The notes: generated from the sequence alone by a model not told the origin. A stretch of DNA of 64,000 nt from Pseudonocardia humida (GCF_023898865.1 NZ_JAGSOV010000041.1:1-64000); one strand, 5' to 3'. Counted from the stretch's first letter, positions 17,439-27,419 are shown. A program made the numbers and translations.

Positions 17439-18692
17439 TCAGGCCGGGTCGTCGGTGGGGTCCTGGGGTTCCTCGGGCGGTCTCGTGAGGTGCAGGTAGA
17501 TCCATGATCCGACCGGACAGGATCCCGAAGAGCATGAACGGGGCGACCACCGCCACGACCTCGCCCAGGTCGAACTCCTGGACGAACTCGTCGAACAGGA
17601 CGTGCACGAAGAGCAGGAGCGCGGCGCCCCAGACGCCTGCCCACACCTTCCACCGCCAGTCCCGCAACCGCTTGCCGTCCATGAACTCGACCGGGATCAG
17701 CCCGAAGACCGCGCCCTGCACGGCCAGCACGAACGTGGCGGCCGGCGCGGAGTCGAGCACGAGCAGGTCCAGGTCGGGCTCGGGCCGCCGGACCGCCCCG
17801 TCGACGGGCCACCACACCAGCCACGACACCACGCCGAGCCCCAGCAGCGCGACCGAGCCCCACAGGACCGACCGCGCGACCCGGGGGGTCCGACGCCGGG
17901 CCAGGGCGGTGCTGACGGCGAAGAACCCGAACAGCCCGTAGACGTAGCCGGGCTGGAAGCCGACGAGCCGGGAGACGAGCACGCACACGGCGACGACGAC
18001 GAGGCCCACCATCATGACGCGGAACCGGCCGGTCTCCTGGTCGGAGCCCCGCTGGTCGAGCTCCGCGGTGCCGGAGTAGGCGACCGTGGTCAGCGGGACG
18101 GCGATCAGCAGCGCGATGGCCAGCACCGCGGTGTGCCCGTTGAACCAGGCACCGTTCTCGACCACGTGAAGGCGAAAGCGGTGGGTGGCGCACCGGGGGG
18201 CGGCGCCTGGGCCGCCCCGTTCGGTGGTGGCGCCGTCCCACCGGTGGGACCGCCGGTGGAGGTCGGGCCGGGTGGCGGCGTCCAGGTGCCGGCAGGGCCG
18301 CCGGTCGCCGATCCGCCGTTCGTGGGCGGGCGGTGGGTGTCGTGGTGGCGGGGCTCGGGATCGCCGGGACGTCGAACTCCGCGGTGGCCACCTGAGGGCC
18401 GCACGTGAGGCTGGCGACGTGCGCGCCGGCGGCGAGGTCGGGCACGACGAACGGCAGGGCCGGGTCACCGGTGGACGGGGATGGGGCGCGCGCTGGTGAA
18501 CGTGGGGAGCGGCCGGTCCCCGACGTGGAGTTGCGGGACGCAGTCGAGGGCGAACCCGGACGCGACCGCCGCCACGGTCTGCCCGGGATCGGCCGCGGGC
18601 TCCGGGACAGCGAACACCCACTCGTCGGCTGACTTGCCGGCCGGCGAGAGTGGGAGCAGTTCGAGGGCGTCCCCGTTGCGCCACGTCGCCAT
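17439..18692 (-). pseudogene. Frameshifted membrane-protein gene with N-terminal extracytoplasmic domain
   Basis: Reading starts at ATG 18692 (MATWRNGDALELLPLS), runs to a TGA in frame near 18465, continues in a second frame (LPFVVPDLAAGAHVASLTCGPQ), changes again in a Pro/Gly/Thr-rich linker (TWTPPPGPTSTGG), moves to a third frame for several membrane segments (HTAVLAIALLIAVPLTTVAYS onward), and ends in another frame with a natural-looking tail YLHLTRPPEEPQDP at a TGA at 17439. At least four frame changes occur in 1.25 kb. The intact ancestor would be a roughly 415-aa actinobacterial membrane protein. Decay or assembly error are both possible; neighbours show no such errors, which favours decay. 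Confidence 0.6.
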
Positions 18693-18817
18693 CACCGAGT
18701 TGCCTCGCGGACACCGGGGTTCCGGTCGCGGGTCGACTGCCGGAAGGAAGCGCGCTGTGGGGACGCGGATACCCTCGGTGAGGACTTCGGTCGACCGGAG
18801 CAGTGCGGGGCGGTGCG

Positions 18818-19753
18818 TCAGGGGCGCAGGGTGGCGACCAGCGGGCGGTGGTCGGAGCTGGGCACCCAGAATGTCTGCGGATCGCCGACCCGCTCCAGCC
18901 CCTTCACGAACAAGTAGTCGATCTTGTTCCGGGCGGGTGACCCGGGTTCCTCGACGCGGTTGTCGGACGTGGGGGAGTTGCGCCCCTCGTCGACGTCGCG
19001 CAGGCCGGCGCGTTGCAGACCGTCGAGGCGCGGGTCGTCGGGGCCCATGTTGAGGTCGCCGAGGACCACGACGCGGTCGCCGGCGGCGGCCGCGGCCCGC
19101 GTCACGGCGTCGACCTGCTCGGCCTGCAGCGCCAGGCGCCGCCGGCCCTTCTCCTCGCTGTCGCCGCGTTCGGGCCCGATGGTGATGTGCGTGGTCAGCA
19201 GCCGGATCGGGGCGCCGGGGACGTCGAGGGTGACGGCCAGGAACGCGCGGGGCTCGTCGAGGCCGCCGCCGTCGGGCAGCAAGGTGTTCACCGGGTCCTT
19301 GAGCGGCACCCGCGACAGCACGGCCTGGCCGAACACGACCGGGCCGGCCGCGGTGCTGCGGCAGGTCTCGTAGAGCGCCTCCCGGGCCGGCCCCGGGACG
19401 AGCTCGTAGTCCAGGCCGTGCTCCGCGCGGAGCAGCCCGACGAGGTCCTCGGCGTCGCCCGCGCAGATCTCCTGGAAGGCGACGACGTCGGGGGCCCGCT
19501 CGGCCACGACGGGCGCCCAGTCGGGCGCGTCGAACGTGTTGGTGCGGACGTTCCAGGTCATCACCCGCAGCTCGGGCGGCGCGACCGCGGTGCTCGGTGC
19601 CGTGGTCGTTGCCGGCGCCGACGCCGTGGTCGACGCGGCCGCGGGAGACGCGGGGGGTGCCGTGGCCGTGGCGGTGGCGCATCCGGCTGCCATCGTGACC
19701 AGGGCCAGCGCGAGGACGACCGGAGAGGCCGCACGGCGGCCGGGCCCAGACAC
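18818..19753 (-). CDS. Secreted endonuclease/exonuclease/phosphatase-family lipoprotein
   Basis: 311 aa from GTG. The N-terminus is a lipoprotein signal with lipobox MAAGC, then an Ala/Thr/Pro-rich linker to about residue 60. The EEP fold follows: MTWNVR, FQEI, VVLGDLNMGPDD, KIDYLFV and SSDHRPLVA, giving the full set of metal-binding and catalytic residues. It probably acts as a metal-dependent phosphodiesterase or nuclease anchored outside the membrane. Nothing near it suggests a specific substrate. Confidence 0.85.
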   Translation of the reverse strand: MSGPGRRAASPVVLALALVTMAAGCATATATAPPASPAAASTTASAPATTTAPSTAVAPPELRVMTWNVRTNTFDAPDWAPVVAERAPDVVAFQEICAGDAEDLVGLLRAEHGLDYELVPGPAREALYETCRSTAAGPVVFGQAVLSRVPLKDPVNTLLPDGGGLDEPRAFLAVTLDVPGAPIRLLTTHITIGPERGDSEEKGRRRLALQAEQVDAVTRAAAAAGDRVVVLGDLNMGPDDPRLDGLQRAGLRDVDEGRNSPTSDNRVEEPGSPARNKIDYLFVKGLERVGDPQTFWVPSSDHRPLVATLRP

Positions 19754-19936
19754 GTTCGAGGCCTCCCACGGGCTCCGGGACTACCGGTCGAGCCTAACCC
19801 CGGGTCGCGGGCCGCACGCGGCGGGAACCGGTCACGTCCCTCGCCCGTCGGATCGACCGGGCATCGATCGATCGGTTGACCGGGCGGCGTGGCACGGACG
19901 ATGGAACGGCCCCGGCGGGCCAGCAGCATGGTCGGT

Positions 19937-20701
19937 ATGGACAGCGGAACCAACGGCACGGCCCCCGCGTCGGGCGGCGGATCGCGCGGCGCGGCGATCA
20001 TCGAGATCACCGACCTGCGGAAGGCCTACGGGGCGACCGTGGCCGTCGACGGGATCTCACTGCGGGTCGACCGCGGCGAGGTGTTCGGCGTGCTCGGCCC
20101 CAACGGGGCGGGCAAGACGACCACCGTGGAATGCGCGGTGGGGCTGCGCCGCCCGGACGGGGGCACCGTGCGGGTGCTGGGGATGGACCCCGCGGCCGAC
20201 CCGGAGCGGGTGCGCCGCCGCGTCGGGATCCAGTTGCAGCAGGCGGTGCTGCCGCAGCGGATGACCGTGCGGGAGGCGATGGCGGTGTTCGCCTCGGCCT
20301 ACCGCGGGGTGGTCGACCCCGCGGCGCTGCTGGACGAGTGGGGGCTGCGGGAGCACCGCCGCACGGCCTTCGGGAAGCTGTCGGGCGGTCAGCGCCAGCG
20401 GCTGTTCATCGCGCTGGCGCTGCTCGGCGACCCCGAGGTGGTCGTGCTCGACGAGCTGACCACCGGGCTCGACCCGGCGGCGCGCCGCGACACGTGGTCC
20501 CTGGTTCGCGGGCTGCGCACCCGCGGGGTGACGGTCGTCCTGGTCACCCACGCCATGGACGAGGCCGAGATGCTGTGCGACCGGCTTGTCGTCATCGACC
20601 GGGGCCGGATCGTGGCCGAGGGCGCACCGGACGCCGTGCGCGGCGAGCACCGCAGCCTGGAGACGGCCTACCTCGCGCTGACCGGGACGGAGGTGGCGTG
20701 A
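19937..20701 (+). CDS. ABC transporter ATP-binding protein
   Basis: 254 aa from ATG 19937; upstream starts at 19928 and 19889 are possible and none has a clear ribosome binding site. Walker A GPNGAGKTTT, signature LSGGQRQRL, Walker B VVVLDELTTGLD and H-loop VTHAMDEAE are intact. The DrrA-like form exports drugs or lipids with an ABC-2 permease, which is the next gene (TGATG overlap). A histidine kinase and response regulator follow in the same operon. Confidence 0.9.
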   Translation: MDSGTNGTAPASGGGSRGAAIIEITDLRKAYGATVAVDGISLRVDRGEVFGVLGPNGAGKTTTVECAVGLRRPDGGTVRVLGMDPAADPERVRRRVGIQLQQAVLPQRMTVREAMAVFASAYRGVVDPAALLDEWGLREHRRTAFGKLSGGQRQRLFIALALLGDPEVVVLDELTTGLDPAARRDTWSLVRGLRTRGVTVVLVTHAMDEAEMLCDRLVVIDRGRIVAEGAPDAVRGEHRSLETAYLALTGTEVA

Positions 20702-21441
20702 TGCGACCGCTGGCCGTGCTGACCCGGGTGGAGTCCGCGCTGCTGCTGCGCGAACCGGCCGCGGTGCTGTTCACCCTGGCCCTGCCGCTGGTGCTGCTGA
20801 CGCTCAACGGTGCGCAGGGCAACGCCCCGGACCCCGACCTGGGTGGGGCGGGGGTGATCGACGCCCTCGTGCCCGGCTACCTGGTCTACGTCATGGCCAC
20901 CTCGGCGATCATGGGCATGGCCGAGACGCTGGCCGACTACCGCGACCGCGGCGTGCTGCGCCGGATGCGGATCAGCCCGCTGCGCCCGTGGCAGATCCTC
21001 GGCTCGCACGCCCTGACGCACCTGGCGATGAGCGCGGTCGGGGCGGTCGTGCTGGTCGCGGTCGCGGCGACCGCCTTCGACCTGCGGCTGCCGGCGTCGT
21101 GGGCGGCGACGTCGACGGCGCTGCTGCTGGCCGCGGCCTCGACGGTGGCCACCGGTTTCCTGCTCGCCGCGGTGCTGCCCACGGTGCGCACCACCCAGGC
21201 GGTGGCGGCGGTGCTGTACTTCCCGGCGATCTTCGTCTCGGGGGCGCTGTTCCCGCGGGAGGCGCTGCCGGAGTTCGCCCAGCGCATCGGCGACGTGCTG
21301 CCGATGACCTACGCGGTGCGGGCGCTGCGCGAGGCCTGGACCGACGGGGTGGTCGACTGGCCCGCGCTCGGTATCCTCGCCTCGGTCACGGTCGTCGCGA
21401 CACCGGTCGCGGTGCGGGTGTTCCGGTGGGAGTCGAACTGA
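20701..21441 (+). CDS. ABC-2-type permease
   Basis: 246 aa; the ATG overlaps the stop of the ATPase gene. Six hydrophobic segments are visible, with the ABC-2 region VLYFPAIFVSGALFPREALPEF near the C-terminus. It is the membrane half of the exporter encoded with the preceding gene. Its 3' end overlaps the start of the histidine kinase by 16 bases, so all four genes are likely one transcript. Confidence 0.9.
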   Translation: MRPLAVLTRVESALLLREPAAVLFTLALPLVLLTLNGAQGNAPDPDLGGAGVIDALVPGYLVYVMATSAIMGMAETLADYRDRGVLRRMRISPLRPWQILGSHALTHLAMSAVGAVVLVAVAATAFDLRLPASWAATSTALLLAAASTVATGFLLAAVLPTVRTTQAVAAVLYFPAIFVSGALFPREALPEFAQRIGDVLPMTYAVRALREAWTDGVVDWPALGILASVTVVATPVAVRVFRWESN

Positions 21442-22625
21442 GCGCCAACGCGGACGAGCCGGTCGCGGGCCGGGACGCCTGGGGCCGGCTGGCCGGGCTG
21501 TGGCACCTGCTGCTCGCCGGCACCCTGGCGCTGCCGACCGCGATCACGCTGCTCTTCGGCCCGCTGGACGTGGCCGACCGGCTGGTCGTGGCCGGGCTGG
21601 TCGTGGTGTTCGGGGTGTGGCACTGGGCGCTGCTGGGCCGCGCGCCGCTCGGCGAGGAGAGCACCGGGACCGCCGTCGTGTACTGGGTCGGCACGGTGGC
21701 GCTGGTCGGCGCGCTCGCCGGCTACGGCGACAGCTACACCATCCTGCTCTACGGGCTGTTCCCGCTGGGGTTCATCACCCTGAACTGGTGGGGCATGGTC
21801 CCGCTGGTCGTGCTCACCGCTCTGATCGGCTGGCGGAGCGGGGGGTGGGCCGCGGGGCCCGCGGCGGCGATCAGCGTCGCGGCCACGGCGTTGCTGGCCG
21901 CCGTCATCGCGGTCGTGGTCGGTGCGGTGGCGCGGCAGAGCGAGGAGCGCCGCGCGGCGCTCGAGCTGCTCGCCGCGACCCGCGCGCAGCTGGCCGCGTC
22001 GGCGCGGCGCACCGGCGGGCTCGAGGAGCGCCAGCGGCTGGCCCGCGAGCTGCACGACACCGTCGCGCAGGGACTGGCCAGCATCGTCACCCACCTGGAG
22101 GCGGCGGACCAGGCCGTGTCCGACCGGCCCGACCTGGTCCGTTCCCACCTGGACATCGCCCGCCGCGCCGCCCGGGGCGGTCTCGACGAGCTGCGCCGCA
22201 CGGTGCAGGCGCTGCGGCCGGACCTGCTGCACGGCGCGCCGCTGCCCGAGGCGCTGCGGCGCAGCGCCGAGCAGTGGTCGGGCGAGCACGCGGTGCCGGT
22301 CGAGGTGCGGGTGACCGGGGAGCCGACGGCCCTGCACACCGACACCGAGACCGCCCTGCTGCGCGTGGCGCAGGAGGCGCTGACCAACACCGCGCGCCAC
22401 GCCGGCGCGTCCCGCGTCGTGCTGAGCCTTTCCTACCTGGGAGACACCGTGACCCTGGACGTCGACGACGACGGCATCGGCTTCGCCGGGACGCCCGCCC
22501 CGCGCCCGGACGGGGGCTTCGGCCTGATCGGGATGCGGGAGCGGGTCGCCGCGGTCGGCGGCCACCTGGCCGTGGAGAGCGCCCCCGGCGAGGGCACCAC
22601 CGTCGCGGCGTCGGTGCCCGCGTGA
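21426..22625 (+). CDS. NarL/DesK-type sensor histidine kinase
   Basis: 399 aa from a GTG inside the permease gene. About five membrane spans occupy residues 15-165 with no large extracellular sensor domain. The cytoplasmic half has HisKA_3 motif RQRLARELHDTVAQGL (phospho-acceptor His in ELHD) and HATPase_c with EALTNTARHA, DDDGIGF and GFGLIGMRERV. It probably senses a membrane or drug signal and phosphorylates the next gene's product to control the linked exporter. Confidence 0.9.
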   Translation: MGVELSANADEPVAGRDAWGRLAGLWHLLLAGTLALPTAITLLFGPLDVADRLVVAGLVVVFGVWHWALLGRAPLGEESTGTAVVYWVGTVALVGALAGYGDSYTILLYGLFPLGFITLNWWGMVPLVVLTALIGWRSGGWAAGPAAAISVAATALLAAVIAVVVGAVARQSEERRAALELLAATRAQLAASARRTGGLEERQRLARELHDTVAQGLASIVTHLEAADQAVSDRPDLVRSHLDIARRAARGGLDELRRTVQALRPDLLHGAPLPEALRRSAEQWSGEHAVPVEVRVTGEPTALHTDTETALLRVAQEALTNTARHAGASRVVLSLSYLGDTVTLDVDDDGIGFAGTPAPRPDGGFGLIGMRERVAAVGGHLAVESAPGEGTTVAASVPA

Positions 22626-22701
22626 GCGAGCTTGCGGGCTCACCGTTCAGCACGGCAGCGCTTGCGCTCGCGCAGGCGACGAGCGTCAGCGAGGAGTCGG
22701 C
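22626..22701. repeat. Short GCGAGC-type intergenic repeat
   Basis: The 76-bp spacer between kinase and regulator is built from GAGCGAGCTTGCGG-, GCGCTTGCGCTCGCG- and GACGAGCGTCAGCGAGGAG-like blocks. This is a REP-like composition rather than coding sequence, although it stays open in frame with an alternative extension of the kinase frame. Confidence 0.35.
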
Positions 22702-23346
22702 GTGAGCGGGGTGCGGATCGTCGTGGTCGACGACCACCCGGTGGTGCGCGACGGGGTGCGCGGCATGCTCGACGGCCAGCCCGACCTGCACGTCGTGGCC
22801 GAGGCCGCGGACGGCGACGAGGCCGTGGCCCAGGTCGCCCGGCATGCCCCCGACCTCGTGCTGATGGACCTGCGGATGCCGGGCTCGGACGGCGTGGCGG
22901 CGATCCGGACGCTGGCCCGCGACCACCCGGGCGTGCGGGTGCTGGTGCTGACCACCTACGACGAGGACCAGGACATCCTGCGCGCCGTGGAGGCGGGGGC
23001 CGTCGGCTACCTGCTCAAGGACACCCCGCGCGAGGAGCTGTTCCGGGCCGTCCGGGCGGCCGCCCGGGGCGAGTCCGTGCTCGCCCCCGCGGTCACCGCC
23101 CGCCTGCTCGGACGGTTGCGCACGCGGGTGCCCGACGCCCCGAGCGAGCGCGAGCTGGAGGTGCTCGCCCTGGTCGCCAGGGGGCTGACCAACCGGGCGG
23201 TCGCCCGCTCCCTGGCGATCTCCGAGGCGACGGTGAAGACCCACCTGGTGCACGTGTTCGGCAAGCTCGGCGTCGACGACCGCACCGCCGCGGTGACCGT
23301 GGCGCTGGAGCGCGGGCTGCTCACCCTGGACCGGCCCCGCCCCTGA
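22702..23346 (+). CDS. LuxR/NarL-type response regulator
   Basis: 214 aa from GTG. The receiver domain has the acidic pair VDDH, phospho-acceptor Asp56 in DLVLMDLRMPG, a switch Thr in VLTTYD and Lys in LLKDT. The C-terminal LuxR helix-turn-helix (SERELEVLALVARGLTNRAVARSL) binds DNA. It is the cognate partner of the kinase immediately upstream and probably controls the DrrAB-like exporter. Confidence 0.92.
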   Translation: MSGVRIVVVDDHPVVRDGVRGMLDGQPDLHVVAEAADGDEAVAQVARHAPDLVLMDLRMPGSDGVAAIRTLARDHPGVRVLVLTTYDEDQDILRAVEAGAVGYLLKDTPREELFRAVRAAARGESVLAPAVTARLLGRLRTRVPDAPSERELEVLALVARGLTNRAVARSLAISEATVKTHLVHVFGKLGVDDRTAAVTVALERGLLTLDRPRP

Positions 23347-23405
23347 GCCCGGGCCGTCCGGGTGGCCGTGGTGCGGGGCGCAGGCCGGGGCGTAGCGTCC
23401 GCGCC

Positions 23406-24173
23406 ATGATCATCCCTCTGGCCCACGACCTACGCGGGGACGGGCCGCTGCTCGTCCTCGTGCACGGCATCACCGAGAACCGCCGCTCGTGGGACCCGCT
23501 CACCGACGACCTCGCCCGCGACCACCGCGTCCTGCGGGTCGACCTGCGCGGGCACGGCGAGTCGCCCGGCGGCGACGACTACGGGATCGCCGCGCTGGTC
23601 GACGACGTGGCGGCGGTCGTGGCCGGGGCCGACCCGGGCGGGCGGGCGCCGCTGCTGGTCGGGCACTCGCTGGGCGGGATGGTCGTGACGGCCTACGCCG
23701 CGGCGCACGAGGTGCGCGGCGCGGTGAACGTCGACCAGAGCCTCGACCTCGCCCCGCTGCAGGGCGGCATCCAGGCGCAGGCCGACAACCTGCGCGGGGA
23801 GGCGTTCCCGGCGGTCATCGCGGCCCTGTTCGACTCGATGCGCGGGCCCCTGCCCGACGCCGAGTGGGCGCGGCTGGATGCGCTGCGCCGCCCCGACCAG
23901 GCCGTCGTGCTGGGGATCTGGGGCCTACTGCTCGACACCACGCCGACCGAGCTGGAGCGCGCCGTGGACGGGATGGTCGCCGGGCTCACCGCGCCCTACC
24001 TCGCCCTGGACGGCATCGACCCCGGCCCCGGGCACGCCGAGTGGTTGGCGCGGCGGATCCCGCAGGCGCAGCTGGAGGTCTGGGACGGGCTGGGCCACTA
24101 CCCGCACCTGGTCGAGCCGCGGCGGTTCCTGGAGCGGCTGCGCGCGTTCGAGGCGGACCTGGCCGAGGGCTGA
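23406..24173 (+). CDS. Alpha/beta hydrolase
   Basis: 255 aa. HGITENRRSW is the oxyanion region, GHSLGG the nucleophile elbow and GLGHYPHLVEP carries the catalytic His. It is a general hydrolase of the haloperoxidase/lactonase-like group with no closer assignment possible. It lies 60 bp after the response regulator and may be on the same transcript. Confidence 0.8.
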   Translation: MIIPLAHDLRGDGPLLVLVHGITENRRSWDPLTDDLARDHRVLRVDLRGHGESPGGDDYGIAALVDDVAAVVAGADPGGRAPLLVGHSLGGMVVTAYAAAHEVRGAVNVDQSLDLAPLQGGIQAQADNLRGEAFPAVIAALFDSMRGPLPDAEWARLDALRRPDQAVVLGIWGLLLDTTPTELERAVDGMVAGLTAPYLALDGIDPGPGHAEWLARRIPQAQLEVWDGLGHYPHLVEPRRFLERLRAFEADLAEG

Positions 24174-24217
24174 GCGCCCTCCGCCGAGCGCGGCGACGGG
24201 GTGTCCGGCCGTCCCCC

Positions 24218-25744
24218 TCAGCCGTCGAGGAACAGCGCGGGGAGGCGACCGCCGCGGACCGCGCCGACCAGCGCCGCGTGGTCGGCCTCGACCTGGTCGG
24301 CGTAGGCGAGCGCGAACGCGGCCATGCCCCGGTCGAACCGCTCGCCGTGCTCGGAGCCCCGCGCGCCGTCGCAGTACCCGGCCAGGATCCGCGGGTCGGC
24401 CGACTGGGCGTGCGCGCGGGCCAGCACCGCGCCGACGACGCGGGCGTAGTCGTCGAGCTGGTGGGGCTCGAGCAGCACCGGGTCGATGCTGCCCTTCATG
24501 TCGCGGAACTGGCGCACCAGGTAGGGCCGGCCCTCGATGGTGGTCCAGCCCAGGAAGATGTCGCTGACGGTCTGCATCCAGCGCTGGCCGTGCACGATCC
24601 GCTCGCCGTCGTGGGCGTAGGGGGTGGCCCCGGCGAAGGGGGCCAGCGCGGACGGCCCGGCCTCCTTGACCTGCAGGACGAGCGAGTCGTCGCCGTTGCC
24701 GTGCAGCAGCATCACGTAGCTGCGCCGCCCGACGCTGCCCAACCCGACGACCCGGTGGGCGATGTCGGCGACGGCGTAGCGCGACAGCAGCTGGCGCAGC
24801 TCGTCGTCGAGGCAGCGCTGGGCGTAGTCCTCGACGCCGTCGAGCACGGCCCGCGCGGTGGCGTCGTCGATGCGGGTGAGGACGGGCGGGTCGGCGACGA
24901 ACCGCCAGCCGGTGTGCTCGGTGGGCTCGGCGAACTTCTCCACGACGCGGCGGCTGGTGTTGCGCCGCGCCTTCTTCCCGACCCGCTTGAACACCTCGCC
25001 CAGGTCGTCGGTGTCGAAGTGCGAGACCGTCTTCTTGTCGGTGGTCAGGTAGTAGGCGTCCAGGACGGGCAGCGCGGCCAGCTCGCGCAGGGCGGCCCGG
25101 TAGGTGCGGGCGCAGTCCGCGGCCGCGGTGACGGCGTCCGCGTCGCGGCCACCGGTCTCCCGCGCGGCCACGACGATGCTCGTGGCCAGCCGCTTGAGGT
25201 CCCACTCCCACGGACCGATGAGGGTCTCGTCGAAGTCGTTGACGTCCATGACCAGCCGGCGCTCCGGCGAGGCGTACAGGCCGAAGTTGGAGGCGTGTGC
25301 GTCGCCGCAGATCCACGCCGTGACCCCGGAGGTGGGGGAGTCGGCGAGGTCGGCGGCCATCAGCCCGGCGCTGCCGCGCAGGAACGCGAACGGCGACGCG
25401 GCCATCCGCCCGACCCGCAGCGCGATCAGGTCGTCGACGCGCCCGGCGTTGGTCCGCTCGACGAACTCGACCGGGTCGGGCCGCCCGGCCCGGGGCGCGT
25501 AGGCGCCGAAGGCGGCGGACGGGGTGGCCACCCGCAGCTCGACGCCCTTGGCGCGCAGGGCGGCGGGGTCGGTCAGCGCGCCGAAGACGTGGCTGTCGAA
25601 GCGCCCGCGCGGGGTCTGCTCGGCGCGGGTGACCCCGGTGGGCGGGGAGCCGTCCGCGCGGCTGCCCGCGGGGTCGAGGGGCGGCCGGTCCCGGTCGCCG
25701 GGCCCGCGCTCGTCGTCGTGCGCGGGAACCGGTGCGGCGGTCAC
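24218..25744 (-). CDS. DUF2252 family protein
   Basis: 508 aa from GTG 25744. It has the DUF2252 pattern: FAFLRGSAGLMAADLA, then ICGDAHASNFGLYASPERRLVMDVNDFDET, which resembles the HGDxxxxN and metal-binding DxD of aminoglycoside-phosphotransferase-like kinases, and LVRQFRDMKGSIDP. These proteins are common in actinobacteria and are thought to be kinase-fold enzymes, but no substrate is established. Confidence 0.85.
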   Translation of the reverse strand: MTAAPVPAHDDERGPGDRDRPPLDPAGSRADGSPPTGVTRAEQTPRGRFDSHVFGALTDPAALRAKGVELRVATPSAAFGAYAPRAGRPDPVEFVERTNAGRVDDLIALRVGRMAASPFAFLRGSAGLMAADLADSPTSGVTAWICGDAHASNFGLYASPERRLVMDVNDFDETLIGPWEWDLKRLATSIVVAARETGGRDADAVTAAADCARTYRAALRELAALPVLDAYYLTTDKKTVSHFDTDDLGEVFKRVGKKARRNTSRRVVEKFAEPTEHTGWRFVADPPVLTRIDDATARAVLDGVEDYAQRCLDDELRQLLSRYAVADIAHRVVGLGSVGRRSYVMLLHGNGDDSLVLQVKEAGPSALAPFAGATPYAHDGERIVHGQRWMQTVSDIFLGWTTIEGRPYLVRQFRDMKGSIDPVLLEPHQLDDYARVVGAVLARAHAQSADPRILAGYCDGARGSEHGERFDRGMAAFALAYADQVEADHAALVGAVRGGRLPALFLDG

Positions 25745-25767
25745 ACCGGTGATCGTACGTCCCGCGC

Positions 25768-26424
25768 TCAGCTGAGCTGCCCGGTGAAGAAGACCGGTTC
25801 GTTGAACTCGCCGGTCGCGGCGATCTGGAGGGCGCCGGCCAGGTCCTTCGGGGCCTTGAAGTGGGCCGGGTACTCCAGTGACCGCCCGGGTGCGATGTCC
25901 TGGGAGACGAAGAGCGTGTCGTCGACGAGCCGCTGGACGGGCCGGCCGGCCACGGTGGCGTTCACGGTCACGAGTGCCGCCGCGACCGGGCGGTCGGTGC
26001 CGTTGAAGACCTTCACCGTCACCGCGAAGGCCCGCTCGGCGTCGGGGTCGACGATGAAGCGGTTGTCGACCTCGTGGGGCACCGGCACGGACACCGACAG
26101 CCCGAGCCCGGACCTGTAGCTGAACGTCTCGCCCAGCGCGACGGTCCCGCCCGCGCGCTCCTCCTGGACCCGCTCGGCGCCCGCTCCGATGAGCGCGATG
26201 CAGGACCCGACCAGCACGAGCGGCAGCCCGATGACGATCGCGAGGACCAGTGGCCACCGGCTGCGCGGGCGCCGAGCGGGGGCGATGGGGCGCGCCCGGC
26301 GCTGGGGCTGGTCCCACTGCTGGTCCCACTGCTGGTCCCAGGGCGGCGGCTGGTGCGGTTGGCGCGGGGGCGGCGGCCAGCCCTGGTGCCCGTGGGGAGC
26401 GGGACGGAACTGCTCGGGGTTCAC
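25768..26424 (-). CDS. Membrane-anchored DUF4352-like protein
   Basis: 218 aa from GTG 26424, chosen because the product then starts NPEQFRPAP, the usual Pro-rich lead of this class; the frame stays open 102 bases further. Residues 1-50 are Pro/Gln-rich with WDQQ repeats, then a basic stop-transfer and a membrane span (LVLAIVIGLPLVLVGSCIALIG). The rest is an extracellular immunoglobulin-like domain resembling DUF4352/telomeric-repeat-like lipoprotein domains. Function unknown. Confidence 0.65.
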   Translation of the reverse strand: MNPEQFRPAPHGHQGWPPPPRQPHQPPPWDQQWDQQWDQPQRRARPIAPARRPRSRWPLVLAIVIGLPLVLVGSCIALIGAGAERVQEERAGGTVALGETFSYRSGLGLSVSVPVPHEVDNRFIVDPDAERAFAVTVKVFNGTDRPVAAALVTVNATVAGRPVQRLVDDTLFVSQDIAPGRSLEYPAHFKAPKDLAGALQIAATGEFNEPVFFTGQLS

Positions 26425-26535
26425 CCCGCACGTCTCGCGCACGGCCACGAGCTCGTTAACAGCGGGTTCACTCGGACTACCCCAGGTTGACCAGACGCGG
26501 ACCTCCGAGCCGTGCGGCGACCGCATCGCGGCTCG

Positions 26536-27189
26536 TCATCGCCGCGGTGGGTCGTCGGCCGCAGGTCCGCTGCCGCCCGTCGCCGACCGCAGCACCGGCG
26601 TCGCCCCGACGAGGCGGGAGGCCTGCTGCGCCTCCTCCTGGGTGAGGTGCTCGGCCCAGGGGGACGGCGGCGGCGCGGCGAGGTTGCGGCGCGCCTGGAA
26701 CATCAGGCGCTCGCCGCTCGTCGGCGGGTCGATGCGGTGGTAGGGCCGCGGGTCGGAGTCCGGGTCGGGGCTCCAGCCGCGCAGCAGGATCACCTCGCCG
26801 GGACCGGTGGTCCACTCGTCGACGACGTCGTCGCGGTCGCGGCTGCCGTGCACGGCGAACGTGGCGCTGCCGCGCAGGGTGATGATGCCGATGCAGGCGG
26901 CGTAGTAGCGCTGGTCGCGGTGCGGCGGGATGCCGTTGCCGCCCGCCGTGTAGCGCTGGTAGCTGACCTCGTTGGGGGTGAAGCCGGCGAACCCGTGGTC
27001 GGCGGCGGCGCGCGAGAGCCACGCGGCCGCCTCCCGGGGGGCACCCGGTTCGTCCAGGGCCGCCAGCGCGAAGGCGCCGCCCTTGCCCGGGCTCCAGAGC
27101 CGGAACTCGTGGCGCTGCGCGTCGGCGACCAGCGCGTCGGTCAACGTCTGCGGGAACTCCGCCCTGAGCACCGCGTACCCGTTCTGCAC
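26536..27189 (-). CDS. AlkB-like 2-oxoglutarate/Fe(II) oxygenase
   Basis: 217 aa from GTG. The metal triad is suggested by IPPHRDQRYY (HxD) and PYHRIDPP (His), and the 2-oxoglutarate-binding Arg is probably in GERLMFQARRN. The double-stranded beta helix pattern and NEVSYQRYTAGGNGI region resemble AlkB relatives. It may repair alkylated bases or modify another substrate. No ada or other alkylation-response gene is nearby. Confidence 0.7.
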   Translation of the reverse strand: MQNGYAVLRAEFPQTLTDALVADAQRHEFRLWSPGKGGAFALAALDEPGAPREAAAWLSRAAADHGFAGFTPNEVSYQRYTAGGNGIPPHRDQRYYAACIGIITLRGSATFAVHGSRDRDDVVDEWTTGPGEVILLRGWSPDPDSDPRPYHRIDPPTSGERLMFQARRNLAAPPPSPWAEHLTQEEAQQASRLVGATPVLRSATGGSGPAADDPPRR

Positions 27190-27419
27190 CCGGCCATCAT
27201 CCCCGGACGGGCGCGGGATGCCCGAGGACGGCGGCCGCACGGGTGGACGCCCTGCGGGCCGAGGCCGGGCTCCCGCCGCCGGCCGACTACCCGGCCGAAC
27301 TGGCGGAGGTGTGCGCCACGTCATGAGGGCGAGCGGACGATGAGTTGACGGGTGTATGGTTACAGCCGTAAGGCCAACGCACTGGTCGTGCCCCATCCCT
27401 CGACCCCCAGGAGACCGCC

